Below are positions 44,486-53,153 of a DNA stretch of 64,000 nt, one piece after another. This DNA comes from Porphyrobacter sp. ULC335 (GTDB taxonomy: Bacteria; Pseudomonadota; Alphaproteobacteria; Sphingomonadales; Sphingomonadaceae), in NCBI RefSeq assembly GCF_025917005.1, contig NZ_CP078091.1, positions 3,038,001 through 3,102,000 of the forward strand. Direction: 5' to 3'. The notes under the pieces were generated by a model that was not told where the DNA came from, did not search any database, and was given only the letters and a program-made list of their open reading frames with translations. The translations under genes and the position numbers were made by a program. The stretch's first letter is position 1. Each line of letters opens with the position of its first letter.

Positions 44486-45652
44486 TTAGCGGTCGGTTCG
44501 GCGCACTCCGGCCGCGCGGACGTCTGCCAGAGTGGGATAACCGTTGACGGCCATCAGCAGGTCCGCCTCGGCGAGGATGGATCGCAACACCCACGCGGCC
44601 CCCTCCGCGCCGCCCAGCGCCAGACCGTAGGTATAGGGCCGCCCGACGCCGACTGCGCGCGCGCCCATCGCCAGCGCCTTGACCGCATCAGTGCCCGAAC
44701 GCACCCCGCTGTCGAACAGCACCGGCGTGTCGCCGGCCGCCGCGACCACGTCGCCGAGCAGATCAATCGTCGCTATCCCGCCATTGGCCTGCCGACCACC
44801 GTGGTTCGAGCAGTAGACCGCGTCCGCTCCGTGATCGACCGCGCGGCGGGCATCATCGGGGTGGCAGATGCCTTTCAGAACGATGGGGAGCTTGGTCACC
44901 GACTTGAACCAGGCCATGTCGTCCCACGTCAGCACCTGCCCGAAGGTTGCCGCCCAGGTGAAGATCGCCGCCGCCGGATCCTCCTCGGGCGGCTTGGCGA
45001 GCAGCGAACGGAACACGGGATCGGTGAAGTAGTTCTGCAAGACCTTGCCGCGCAGCTGCGGAAAGTTCGAAGCGTTAAGGTCACGCGGCCGCCAGCCGGT
45101 CACCCAGGTGTCGAGCGTCACCACCAGCGCTTTGTAACCGGCGTTCTCCGCACGGCGGATCAGGCTTTCCGCCAGCTCGCGGTTCTTGGGCGTGTAAAGC
45201 TGGAACCATGCGGGCGTGTCCCCGCAGGCCGCCTTCACGTCCTCCATCGGATCATTGGCGAGGGTCGAGGCGCAGAACGGCACCCCTGTCAGCGCCGATG
45301 CGCGGGCGGCGGCCATATCGCCGTGGCGGTCCTGCGATGCTTCGCCGTTGAGGCCGATAGGGGCCATGAACAGCGGGGCGGGATAGGTATGGCCGAACAG
45401 CTCAATCGACAGGTCGCGCACCGCGCAATCGACCATCATCCGCGGCACCATGCCCCAGTGATGGAAGGCGGAGGCATTCTGGTCCTGCGTGTGTTCGTCG
45501 CCGCAGCCGCCTGCGACATAGTTGGTCAGGCTCGGCCCCAGCGCTTCGTGCGCGCGCTTTTCCAGCGTGGCGAAATCGACCGGGAAGGTCGGCAGGATGC
45601 CGCGCAGGCCCGCGTTGTAAACTTCGTTCTGCATCGCGCCGAAATTGCTCAT
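44486..45652 (-). CDS. FMN-dependent alpha-hydroxyacid oxidase (lactate 2-monooxygenase-like)
   Basis: A 388-residue TIM-barrel flavoprotein. NYVAGGCGDEHTQDQNASAF, HHWGMVPRMM, PLFMAPIGLNG, TLDTWVTGWRPRDL, LKGICHPDDARRAVDHGAD, the active-site SNHGGRQ (catalytic His and Arg) and DSGVRSGTDAVKALAMGA are all typical. The GGCGDEHTQ and WGMVPRM patterns place it nearer lactate 2-monooxygenase (acetate and CO2 from lactate and O2) than lactate dehydrogenase. Substrate could be another 2-hydroxy acid. Starts 126 bases downstream of the cyd/DCC run on the same strand. Confidence 0.88.
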   Translation of the reverse strand: MSNFGAMQNEVYNAGLRGILPTFPVDFATLEKRAHEALGPSLTNYVAGGCGDEHTQDQNASAFHHWGMVPRMMVDCAVRDLSIELFGHTYPAPLFMAPIGLNGEASQDRHGDMAAARASALTGVPFCASTLANDPMEDVKAACGDTPAWFQLYTPKNRELAESLIRRAENAGYKALVVTLDTWVTGWRPRDLNASNFPQLRGKVLQNYFTDPVFRSLLAKPPEEDPAAAIFTWAATFGQVLTWDDMAWFKSVTKLPIVLKGICHPDDARRAVDHGADAVYCSNHGGRQANGGIATIDLLGDVVAAAGDTPVLFDSGVRSGTDAVKALAMGARAVGVGRPYTYGLALGGAEGAAWVLRSILAEADLLMAVNGYPTLADVRAAGVRRTDR

Positions 45653-45778
45653 GGTGTCTGTTCTCTCCCGGCATTTTGTGTTCGCACCGCTTGAAGCCGA
45701 AAACCGGTTCCCACTTTTCGGCGCGATGCTTGTTTGGCGGGCAGATCAGCCGAAGCGCCGCGTCAGGGCAAGCGGTTT

Positions 45779-46123
45779 CTAGGCGAAGAAGCGTTGCAGG
45801 CGCGGGCGCACCTTGAGGAACTGGATGTAAGCCGCCTCCAGCACCCGCAGCACGGTCTGGTTGCGCGCCGCAAGGCCAAGCGGGCGGAGCAGCGGGATGG
45901 CGCGCCACATCGCCGCGAAGGCCGCCGCGCCATCATGCACCACACCGTCCTCTTCGGCATGGAACCGGGCGAGCAGTGCCGCGCGGTCGATGGGGCAGGA
46001 CGGATCGCTACCCTCCGCCACGTCGATGAAGGTGATGCTCCCGCGCTTGTCCAAGCGCCGCATCAGCGCGATCTCGCGGGTGCAGAGCGGGCAGGCACCG
46101 TCGAACCAGACCTTGACGCTCAC
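45779..46123 (-). CDS. DCC family thiol-disulfide oxidoreductase (DUF393)
   Basis: A 114-residue protein with the DCC signature [12 protein letters not shown] (Cys11, Cys14) directly after the start. The GTG at 46123 is chosen since it overlaps the stop of the DUF2474 gene (GTGA), although a GTG four codons earlier is possible. DCC proteins are thioredoxin-like and of uncertain function. Its tight coupling to the cytochrome bd genes suggests a role in oxidase assembly or thiol maintenance, which is inference. Confidence 0.88.
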   Translation of the reverse strand: MSVKVWFDGACPLCTREIALMRRLDKRGSITFIDVAEGSDPSCPIDRAALLARFHAEEDGVVHDGAAAFAAMWRAIPLLRPLGLAARNQTVLRVLEAAYIQFLKVRPRLQRFFA

Positions 46124-46254
46124 GGCGCGATCCACAGCCGGATGATATAGGCAACAACGCCCAGCACCGCGACGCTCGCCGCCCAGATGCCCGCCATCCA
46201 GAGCAGGCGCTGCCAGAGCGGGGCTTCCGGTGGTTGCTCGGGTGGTGCAAGCAT
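46120..46254 (-). CDS. DUF2474 small subunit-like protein of cytochrome bd oxidase
   Basis: A 44-residue protein: [20 protein letters not shown], then a single helix ([18 protein letters not shown]) ending in AP. This is the CydX-like small protein (DUF2474) that accompanies CIO-type cytochrome bd operons. The start has GGAGG nine bases upstream. It lies 70 bases behind cydB, with a 25-bp direct repeat in between, and overlaps the DCC start. Easily missed because of its size. Confidence 0.82.
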   Translation of the reverse strand: MLAPPEQPPEAPLWQRLLWMAGIWAASVAVLGVVAYIIRLWIAP

Positions 46255-46260
46255 TATTGC

Positions 46261-46321
46261 TGTCCTCCCGCTTCGCTACATGAGGGGGTTCTTGGTTGTC
46301 CTACCGCTTCGCTACATGAGG
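46261..46321. repeat. 25-bp direct repeat between cydB and the DUF2474 gene
   Basis: TGTCCTCCCGCTTCGCTACA plus TGAGG at 46261-46285 and the same with one change (CCTCC to CCTAC) at 46297-46321, separated by 11 bases: 24 of 25 positions identical. The first copy contains, on the minus strand, the GGGAGGAC that serves as ribosome site for the DUF2474 gene. It may be a duplicated leader or a dispersed repeat. Confidence 0.8.
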
Positions 46322-46324
46322 ACA

Positions 46325-47320
46325 TCAGTGATACCCCTCTTCGCCCACCTTGCCGCGGAACACCCAATAAGCCCATGCGGTGTAGGCGATGATCAGCGGC
46401 AGGGTCAGCGCGACGCCCACCAGCATGAATTCCTGACTCCGCTCGGGCGCGGCTGCGTCCCAGATCGTCACGCCCGGCGGCACCACGTACGGCCAGATCG
46501 TAACGCCCAGCCCGCTCATGCCGAGGAAGAACAGCGCCAGCGCCAGCCAGAACGGCGAGGAATTGCCCTCGCCCCGGATCGCCCGCAGCATCGCCACCGC
46601 GATGATCGCCGTCACCACCGGCACCGGCGCAACCCAGTAAAGCTGCGGGGTCGCGAGCCAGTGTGCGGCATACTCGGCGTTGAGCGTGATGTTGTAGAGG
46701 CTGACCGCGCCCATCAGCACGATCGTGGCGATCGCGGCCCGAAACGCGACATAGCGCGCATGGGCCTGCACCCCGCCGTCGAGCTTCCAGATCAGCCAGG
46801 TGCTTCCCAGCAGCGCATAGCCCGCCACGGTGCCGATCCCGGTGAGGAAGGTGTAGGGGGTGAGCCAATCCCACCAGCTTCCGGCATAGGCGCGCCCTTC
46901 GACCTCGATGCCCTGCAACAATGCGCCAAGGATCATCCCCTGCGCCATCGCCGCCATCAGCGAACCGCCGAAGAACGCCGCATCCCAGAATTTCTCGTGC
47001 GCCGGATCGCGCCAGCGGTATTCGAACGCTACGCCCCGGAACACGAGGCCGAGCAGCATCGCGATAATCAGCGGATAGGTTGCGGGCAGGATCACCGCAT
47101 ACGCGAGCGGAAAGGCCGCAAACAGCCCGCCTCCGCCCAGCACCAGCCAGGTCTCGTTCCCGTCCCACACCGGCGCGATCGAATTCATCGCGCGGTTGCG
47201 GCCCTTGCCGACACGGAAAGTCGGGAACAGGATCCCGATACCAAGGTCAAAACCGTCCATCACCACATAGGCGAAGACCGCAAAGGCAATGATGAACGCC
47301 CAGATGACGGTAAGGTCCAT
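46325..47320 (-). CDS. cydB: Cytochrome d ubiquinol oxidase subunit II
   Basis: A 331-residue inner-membrane protein with about nine helices. The start MDLTVIWAFIIAFAVFAYVV opens the family pattern MDGFDLGIGILFPTF, WDGNETWLVLGGGGLFAAFP, LLGLVFRGVAFEYR and, later, TLPLIIAYTAWAYWVFRGK. It forms the quinol oxidase with CydA, reducing O2 to water with high affinity and without proton pumping. The start overlaps the cydA stop by one base (TGATG). Confidence 0.95.
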   Translation of the reverse strand: MDLTVIWAFIIAFAVFAYVVMDGFDLGIGILFPTFRVGKGRNRAMNSIAPVWDGNETWLVLGGGGLFAAFPLAYAVILPATYPLIIAMLLGLVFRGVAFEYRWRDPAHEKFWDAAFFGGSLMAAMAQGMILGALLQGIEVEGRAYAGSWWDWLTPYTFLTGIGTVAGYALLGSTWLIWKLDGGVQAHARYVAFRAAIATIVLMGAVSLYNITLNAEYAAHWLATPQLYWVAPVPVVTAIIAVAMLRAIRGEGNSSPFWLALALFFLGMSGLGVTIWPYVVPPGVTIWDAAAPERSQEFMLVGVALTLPLIIAYTAWAYWVFRGKVGEEGYH

Positions 47321-48774
47321 CACACCGGCTCCTTCTCGGACGGGGCTTCGGTCGGCAGCGGTTCGTCGCCGCCCGGGTTCTGCGTCGGGCCGGGGGTGAT
47401 CCCGGCGGTGCGGATCGGGCCATCGATATCGCGCTTGATATCGGTTTCGCCCGCGTGCGGGGCTTTGCTCATCAGCTTGAGGATATACCACACGCCAATG
47501 CCGAACACGGCGAAATACACGACGACGAAGGCGAGAAGCGATGCAGCGACCGCAGGCGCATCGAGCGGGCTTGCCGCATCGGCGGTGCGCAGCAGGCCGT
47601 AAATCACGAAAGGCTGGCGGCCGACTTCGGTGGTGATCCATCCGGCAAGCACGGCGGCAAAACCGCTCGGCCCCATCAGCACAGCCGCGCGGTGCAGCCA
47701 CGGCATGTCATAGAGCGTGCGCCGCACCCGTCCCCACAGGCTCCACAGCCCGATGCCGAGCATCGCAAAGCCGATCCCGACCATCACGCGGAAGCTCCAG
47801 AACACGACACCGACCGGCGGCTCGCGATCATCGGGGATCGTGTCGAGCCCGGCCATCGGCGCGTTCAGATCATGCTTGAGGATCAGCGAGGACGCCTTGG
47901 GTATCTCGATAGCGTAGCGCACCGTCTTCGCCTCGCTGTCGGGGATGCCGAACAGGATCAGCGGCGCGCCTTCGGGGTGGCTTTGATAGTGACCCTCCAT
48001 CGCCATGACCTTGGCGGGCTGATGTTCGAGGGTGTTGAGCCCGTGCATGTCGCCCGCGAAGATCTGCAAGGGCGTGACGATTGCGGCCATCCACATCGCC
48101 ATCGAGAACATTGTGCGCGCGTGCGGATTGGCGCGGTCCTTCAGCAGGTGCCACGCCCCCACCGCGCCAACCACGAAGGCGGTGGTCAGGTAGGCGGCCA
48201 TCACGGTGTGGACGAGGCGATAGGGGAAGCTGGGGTTGAAGACGATGTCCCACCAGCTGGGGCCGGGCAGGAACTGGCCATTCGCAGCGATCTCGTAGCC
48301 CGTGGGAGTCTGCATCCAGCTGTTCACCGACAGGATCCAGAACGCCGACACGAACGTACCCAGCGCCACCATCAGCGTGGCAGCGAAGTGCAGGCGCTTG
48401 CCAACCTTGTTCATTCCGAACAGCATCACGCCAAGGAAGCCGGCTTCAAGGAAGAAGGCGGTCAGCACCTCGTAAGCCATCAACGGGCCGATCACCGGGC
48501 CGGCCTTGTCCGAGAACACCGACCAGTTGGTGCCGAACTGGTAAGACATGACGATGCCGGACACGACGCCCATCGCAAAGGCGATGGCGAAGATTTTGAG
48601 CCAGTATTTGAACAGATCAAGATAGACGCTCTTGCCGGTCTTCAGCCACAGCCCTTCGAGCACCGCGAGGTAGCTCGCCAGCCCGATCGAAAAGGCCGGG
48701 AAGAAAAAGTGGAAGCTCACCGTGAATGCGAACTGGATGCGCGCGAGCAACAGGGCGTCGAGGTTCTCAAGCAT
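47320..48774 (-). CDS. cydA: Cytochrome d ubiquinol oxidase subunit I, short Q-loop (CIO) type
   Basis: A 484-residue subunit that binds hemes b558, b595 and d and oxidises quinol. His22 in FAFTVSFHFFFPAFSIGL is the conserved heme ligand; GMVSGIVMSYQFGTNWSVF-like and FFLEAGFLGVMLFGM segments follow (here GVVSGIVMSYQFGTNWSVF), and RLVHTVMAAYLTTAFVVGA carries another ligand. It is shorter than E. coli CydA (522 residues), consistent with the short Q-loop of cyanide-insensitive oxidases. No FNR-type site (TTGAT-N4-ATCAA) was found upstream. First gene of the cydA-cydB-DUF2474-DCC run. Confidence 0.95.
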   Translation of the reverse strand: MLENLDALLLARIQFAFTVSFHFFFPAFSIGLASYLAVLEGLWLKTGKSVYLDLFKYWLKIFAIAFAMGVVSGIVMSYQFGTNWSVFSDKAGPVIGPLMAYEVLTAFFLEAGFLGVMLFGMNKVGKRLHFAATLMVALGTFVSAFWILSVNSWMQTPTGYEIAANGQFLPGPSWWDIVFNPSFPYRLVHTVMAAYLTTAFVVGAVGAWHLLKDRANPHARTMFSMAMWMAAIVTPLQIFAGDMHGLNTLEHQPAKVMAMEGHYQSHPEGAPLILFGIPDSEAKTVRYAIEIPKASSLILKHDLNAPMAGLDTIPDDREPPVGVVFWSFRVMVGIGFAMLGIGLWSLWGRVRRTLYDMPWLHRAAVLMGPSGFAAVLAGWITTEVGRQPFVIYGLLRTADAASPLDAPAVAASLLAFVVVYFAVFGIGVWYILKLMSKAPHAGETDIKRDIDGPIRTAGITPGPTQNPGGDEPLPTEAPSEKEPV

Positions 48775-48923
48775 GATCCGCAGCTAGTTCCTTGCCAGCG
48801 GCGATCAATTGCAATCGCTGCACCCAATATACGGTTTGGAGCCGAAAGGGTTGCAAGGCGTCGCTGCGGGCGGGCAGGACAGGCCGAGAGGTACGCAGAA
48901 CAGGTGCCGCCGGAATGGCGCAA

Positions 48924-49616
48924 TCAGGCGGGTGTCGCGGTCTCCGGCACACTGGCCAAAGCTGCGCGCAAGCGTCGCCGGACCAGCCACGGTTCCAGCC
49001 AGCGCCCGACCAGATAGATCAGCGCGAACAGGCCCGCCATGAAATAGCCCTGATCAGGCGAATGGCGGCCCTCGTCCTCTTTCTTCTCGTCCTTTTTCTT
49101 CTTGTTCGGGTCCTCGGGCGCGGGTGCGCCGAGGAACTCGTCGACCGGGTTGAGCTTCTTCACCGGCTTTGGTTTCTCGTCCTTCTTCTCCGCCTTTTCG
49201 GCAGCTTCGGGACCGGAAGCTTCCCAGGCATTAAGGGCCACGGCCAACTGCGCAAAGCCGAGGAACAGCAGCGGCGCGAGGAAGCACATCAGCAGCGCGT
49301 GGCTGAACAGGTCAAAGCGCAGCACCGCCCCCGCCCCGGCCGGCTCGATCCACATGCGGCCGCGGGTGAAGGTGGCCAGCTTGTCCTGCGGGTTGGGGTT
49401 GTCCTTGGTATAAGCCAGGGTGTTGCCATCCGCCGACAAGGTCGTGCCGGGGGTCCGGAGCAAGGGCTCAAGCCGGGCGAAGGTCTCCGCAGGTGTCAGC
49501 TTCGGGTCGAGCGGCACTTCGCCGCGCACCCGCCAGATGAGGTCGATGTAGGGCAGTTTCAGGCGCGGCATCAGCGCGCGTCCGGCAGAGAGTTTTCCCG
49601 CAACCTCGCCGCTCAC
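48924..49616 (-). CDS. Two-helix membrane protein with Lys/Glu-rich linker, unknown function
   Basis: A 230-residue protein with GTG start overlapping the stop of the desaturase-family gene (GTGA). An N-terminal globular part of about 100 residues (RLKLPYIDLIWRVRGEVPLD, RGRMWIEPAGAGAVLRFDL) leads to a first helix (LLMCFLAPLLFLGFAQLAVAL), a highly charged linker (EKAEKKDEKPKPVKK ... DPNKKKKDEKKEDEG) and a second helix (YFMAGLFALIYLVGRWLEPW). No family recognised. Coupling to the desaturase-like gene suggests an accessory role. Confidence 0.72.
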   Translation of the reverse strand: MSGEVAGKLSAGRALMPRLKLPYIDLIWRVRGEVPLDPKLTPAETFARLEPLLRTPGTTLSADGNTLAYTKDNPNPQDKLATFTRGRMWIEPAGAGAVLRFDLFSHALLMCFLAPLLFLGFAQLAVALNAWEASGPEAAEKAEKKDEKPKPVKKLNPVDEFLGAPAPEDPNKKKKDEKKEDEGRHSPDQGYFMAGLFALIYLVGRWLEPWLVRRRLRAALASVPETATPA

Positions 49617-50614
49617 TCCGCCGGTTCCAGCTGCGGCGCAGCGGAGTTACCGAAGCGCTTGGCCAAAGCGGCCTTGGTGCTGCGCCAGCCTTCGCGGAAG
49701 GGGAACACCATCGTCTCGCCGATGTGCATCCGCCGCCCGCCTTCCATGCCGAGCAACTCGGCCTCGCCATCGACGCAGGTGCCGAAGATGCGGTCCCAGA
49801 TGATCCAGGTGCCCGAGTAGTTGCTGCGCGTCGCCTCGTAATCCTGCGAGTGGTGGACCGAGTGGTGTTCGACGGTGTTGAAGATGAAGCGCCACCAGCG
49901 CGGCGTGTTGAAGCGCACATTGATGTGCTGATAGACCGACACCGTCATCCCGATCGCACCCGCCAGCAGGAAGGCGCGCGGCAGGAAGTCGAACAATCCG
50001 CCGATGCCCAATCCGATCAGGAACAGCTCGACCGGATTGCCGACCGCGCCCTTGTTGATGTTGAGCTGGGTGACATAGTGGTGCGGCGCATGGGTCAGCC
50101 ACAGCGGATGCCAATTGTGCATCCCGCGGTGCATCCAGTACTGGCCGAAATCGAAGATCATCGAGATCAGCACCGCCTGCAACAGCAGCGGCAGGCCGGT
50201 GAACCAGCTGAATTTCTCCCAATCGAAGGCGCCCTGCACCGCCTTGATGATCACGCCGTCGCCGATGTAGCTATCGACCATCCCGAGGAAGGTCATGCCG
50301 AGGCCCACGTAGAAGGCGTCAGAGGCGAACTCCTTCCAGGTCAGTTGCCAGCTCTCGTAGCGCGGATTGACCCATTCGAGGACCAGCAGCAGGATCGTCC
50401 AGCCGAGCCGGATAGCAATCGCGGTCGAAGCGACGGCGAGCCAGTTGGGCGCGTAGTACCAGAACAGGATCGCGGCAAAGAGCATCGCGGGCTGGAAATA
50501 GGTAAAGACGAACTGCTTGATCGGCCCGCCTTCGACCTTGCCGATGTTCTCCCAGCCGACAATCACGGGCGCATCCGCACCAATGATCCGCTTGCCCACC
50601 TGTACTCCGGCCAT
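49613..50614 (-). CDS. Sterol desaturase / fatty acid hydroxylase family protein
   Basis: A 333-residue integral membrane di-iron enzyme. The three histidine clusters of the superfamily are clear: WMHRGMHNW, THAPHHYV, and EHHSVHHSQD. Several helices precede them (FTYFQPAMLFAAILFWYYAP, LLLQAVLISMIFDFGQYW). TGGAG precedes the ATG. It should hydroxylate or desaturate a lipid, sterol-like or carotenoid substrate at the membrane; which one cannot be told. It forms a coupled pair with the two-helix protein downstream. Confidence 0.88.
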   Translation of the reverse strand: MAGVQVGKRIIGADAPVIVGWENIGKVEGGPIKQFVFTYFQPAMLFAAILFWYYAPNWLAVASTAIAIRLGWTILLLVLEWVNPRYESWQLTWKEFASDAFYVGLGMTFLGMVDSYIGDGVIIKAVQGAFDWEKFSWFTGLPLLLQAVLISMIFDFGQYWMHRGMHNWHPLWLTHAPHHYVTQLNINKGAVGNPVELFLIGLGIGGLFDFLPRAFLLAGAIGMTVSVYQHINVRFNTPRWWRFIFNTVEHHSVHHSQDYEATRSNYSGTWIIWDRIFGTCVDGEAELLGMEGGRRMHIGETMVFPFREGWRSTKAALAKRFGNSAAPQLEPAE

Positions 50615-50751
50615 ATCGCACTCCAGTCGAGAGAATTGCCCTTTTCCCCGTCGCAACAGCCATGGCGACCTCGCGCGTGCGAGGAAGTGGCCAAATGACG
50701 TAGAATTCTGCGACCCCGAACCAAGTGCTTGTAATGCAAGCTTTGAACGTA

Positions 50752-51663
50752 TCAGTCAGTCATGTGCCGCACGGCAATTGCTGTGGCCGCTGCGCGCGTT
50801 TCAACCCCCAGTTTGCGAAACACCTGTTCGAGGTGCTTGTTGACTGTGCGCGGGCTTATACCAAGAACTTCGCTGATCGTCTTGTTGGTTTTGCCATAGC
50901 TTACCCACAGCAGGACTTCCGCTTCGCGCCGGGTGAGCCCGCCCTGCTTCTGGAGCGCGTCGATTTTCCCGCCCTCGCGCACTTCGGTGATGCGCAGCAG
51001 CACCTCGCCCGTCCGGTCGCTTTCGACCGTGGCGAGGTCGATGTCCATGCCGCGCACCGTCGTGCGGACGCTGGTGGAGGGTTGCGCAGGATCGGCAGCG
51101 AGCAGCGCCTGCACCGCGCCGATCAGCGCTTCCGGCAGGGTCCCGCGATCTGGCAACCAGGCCGGGTCAATCGCCACGAACAGGCTTTCGGCTTGCGGGG
51201 TGCACCAGATCAGCGCCGCATCCTCGCTCACCGCGGCAAGGCTGCGTCCGGCCAGCCCCAGCGCCAGCCGCGAACGATAGGTCGCGCGGGCATTGGCGAG
51301 ATGGACACGGATGCGCGCGAGCAGTTCCTCGATCACGATCGGCTTGCGCACATAATCCACTCCGCCCGTGCCGAGCGCGGCGACAACGTGTTCGGGATCA
51401 TTGAGGCCGGTCATGAAGATCACCGGGATATGCGCGGTTGCCGGATTGCGCTTGATCGCCTGCGTGGTCTCGATCCCGCTGATGCCGGGCATGATCGCAT
51501 CCATCAGGATGAGGTCCGGCTGCACCTCGCCGAGCAGTTCCAGCGTCGCCTCGCCGCTGCGCGCGATCAGCACGGTCATGTCGCCGGCGTCCAGCGTATC
51601 GACCAGGAAGCGGAGCGATTCCGGATTGTCGTCGACGACGAGGATACAGTCCTTAAGCTGCAT
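50752..51663 (-). CDS. Response regulator, receiver plus LuxR-type DNA-binding domain
   Basis: A 303-residue protein. The receiver has DD at 11-12, phosphoacceptor Asp55 in LILMDAIMPG, Thr in VIFMTG and Lys in VRKP. A middle region of about 100 residues (130-225) is not a standard domain; it may be a sensor or linker. The C-terminal helix-turn-helix is LTRREAEVLLWVSYGKTNKT then ISEVLGISPRTVNKHLEQVF. It overlaps the hybrid kinase gene by 11 bases and closes the guanidine/urea operon, so its target may be that operon. Confidence 0.92.
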   Translation of the reverse strand: MQLKDCILVVDDNPESLRFLVDTLDAGDMTVLIARSGEATLELLGEVQPDLILMDAIMPGISGIETTQAIKRNPATAHIPVIFMTGLNDPEHVVAALGTGGVDYVRKPIVIEELLARIRVHLANARATYRSRLALGLAGRSLAAVSEDAALIWCTPQAESLFVAIDPAWLPDRGTLPEALIGAVQALLAADPAQPSTSVRTTVRGMDIDLATVESDRTGEVLLRITEVREGGKIDALQKQGGLTRREAEVLLWVSYGKTNKTISEVLGISPRTVNKHLEQVFRKLGVETRAAATAIAVRHMTD

Positions 51664-53149
51664 CGGCTTGCACCGCTTTGGCGAGGCTGGCGAGCGCCTT
51701 CAGATCGAAACTGTCGAGCGCGCCGCGCATCCGGTCCGCCAGAAGTGCGGCTTCGGGAGCGAGCGCGGCGATGGCGTCAATCTCGGCCTCGATCGCGCGG
51801 ACATGGCCGATCCGCACCAGCCGTTCGATCTCGGCGCAATGGGCGGCAGCGCGCGGGGCAATCGTGAAAGGCAGCGGCGCGGCGCCCCCCGGAGCTTCGG
51901 CAGCAGTGCCGGACAGACCGGGCGCGCGCACCCATTCCATCCCCAGCTGCGCAGCGATCACATCAAGCAGCACGGTGAAATCGAAGGGTTTCATTATGAA
52001 GGTATCATTGGCCGGCCCATCGGCGAGCGGACCGCCAGAGCGCGGCCCTTCGCCCGACAGCATGACGATCTTCAGCGCCGCGCCGTGGCGGCGGCGCAGC
52101 CGGGCGGCGACATCCCATCCGCTTTCACCCACCAGCATCACATCGCACAGCACCAGATCGGGCTGCACCTGCGCCGCCAGCGCAAGCGCGCCCTCCCCGT
52201 CACTGGCGGTGCGCACCTGAAAACCGAGTGGTTCGAGCAACCCGCGCACCATCGCGAGATGTGCCGGATCATCGTCGATCAGCACCACCCAGCGTTCGCG
52301 GCCGAGATAGCCGGTCACCGCGCCCGGTTCCGGCGCGGGATCGGTCGGCGGGGCAAGCGGCTGGGAGAGCATCAGTCGCACCGTGAAACGCGAGCCTTCT
52401 CCCAGCGCACTTTCGACGCGGATTTCTCCGCCCATGATGTGCACCAGCGCCTGCGTAATGGCGAGGCCGAGCCCGACGCCTGCCCGCTCACCCGCCTCTC
52501 CGCCGACGCGTTCAAACGGGGCAAAGATACGCGCCGTATCCTCGGGCGCGATGCCGATGCCGGTGTCGATAACGGTGAAGGTCGCCAGCTGGTTGCGATA
52601 GGCGACCTTGAGCGTCACCGCACCGTGATCGGTAAACTTGATCGCATTGGCGACGAGGTTGATCAGCACCTGCCGCAAACGCTTGGGATCGGCATGGACG
52701 AACTCGGGTAGGTGTTCCTGACGGTCGAGAACCAGCGCCAGACCCTTGGCCTGCGCCTGAAGCTCCAGCATCGCGATCAGCTGGTCGAGAAATTCGGGAA
52801 AACGGATCGCCTCGCGGCTCAATCGCAGCGCTCCGCCTTCGACCTGCGATATGTCGAGCAGGCCTTCCACAAGGTGCGACAGGTGCTCGGCGCTGCGGCG
52901 GATCACCCGCGCGGCGCTGACCGCGTCCTTGCCCTCGTTGCGCTCGAGCAGTTGGGCATAGCCATAGATCGCGTTGAGCGGCGAGCGGATTTCGTGGCTG
53001 ACACTGGCGAGGAAGCGGGTCTTGGCCTCGTTGGCGGCTTCGGCGGCTTCCTTGGCGGCGCGCAGCTGTGCGACGGCATCGTCCGGCGCTGCCGTCCCGC
53101 TCCCGCCCTCGCCCTGACCTTTCAACCAGTTGGTAAGCCGCCCCGCCAT
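51653..53149 (-). CDS. Soluble hybrid histidine kinase with receiver domain
   Basis: A 498-residue kinase. There is no transmembrane helix and almost no N-terminal sensor: after about 25 residues a coiled coil (AVAQLRAAKEAAEAANEAKT) leads to the H-box SHEIRSPLNAIYG (His52). The ATPase part has LINLVANAIKF, DTGIGIAPEDTARIF and GVGLGLAITQALV. A receiver domain follows (DD in LIDDDPAH, Asp in LVLCDVMLVGESG), then a helical C-terminal module ending in SLAKAVQADAA. It probably phosphorylates the next gene's product. Starts four bases after the allophanate hydrolase stop. Confidence 0.92.
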   Translation of the reverse strand: MAGRLTNWLKGQGEGGSGTAAPDDAVAQLRAAKEAAEAANEAKTRFLASVSHEIRSPLNAIYGYAQLLERNEGKDAVSAARVIRRSAEHLSHLVEGLLDISQVEGGALRLSREAIRFPEFLDQLIAMLELQAQAKGLALVLDRQEHLPEFVHADPKRLRQVLINLVANAIKFTDHGAVTLKVAYRNQLATFTVIDTGIGIAPEDTARIFAPFERVGGEAGERAGVGLGLAITQALVHIMGGEIRVESALGEGSRFTVRLMLSQPLAPPTDPAPEPGAVTGYLGRERWVVLIDDDPAHLAMVRGLLEPLGFQVRTASDGEGALALAAQVQPDLVLCDVMLVGESGWDVAARLRRRHGAALKIVMLSGEGPRSGGPLADGPANDTFIMKPFDFTVLLDVIAAQLGMEWVRAPGLSGTAAEAPGGAAPLPFTIAPRAAAHCAEIERLVRIGHVRAIEAEIDAIAALAPEAALLADRMRGALDSFDLKALASLAKAVQADAA

Positions 53150-53153
53150 CAGA

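Noticed and set aside
48775..48923. FNR/CRP-type site upstream of cydA
   Set aside because: GATCAATTGCAATCG near 48810 resembles half of such a site, but the second half does not fit TTGAT-N4-ATCAA.
47455..49017. Long plus-strand open frame opposite cydA
   Set aside because: Antisense to cydA, His/Arg/Gln-rich and without domains; a compositional artefact. The same applies to open frames opposite the ATP-grasp, allophanate hydrolase and DsbD-type genes.
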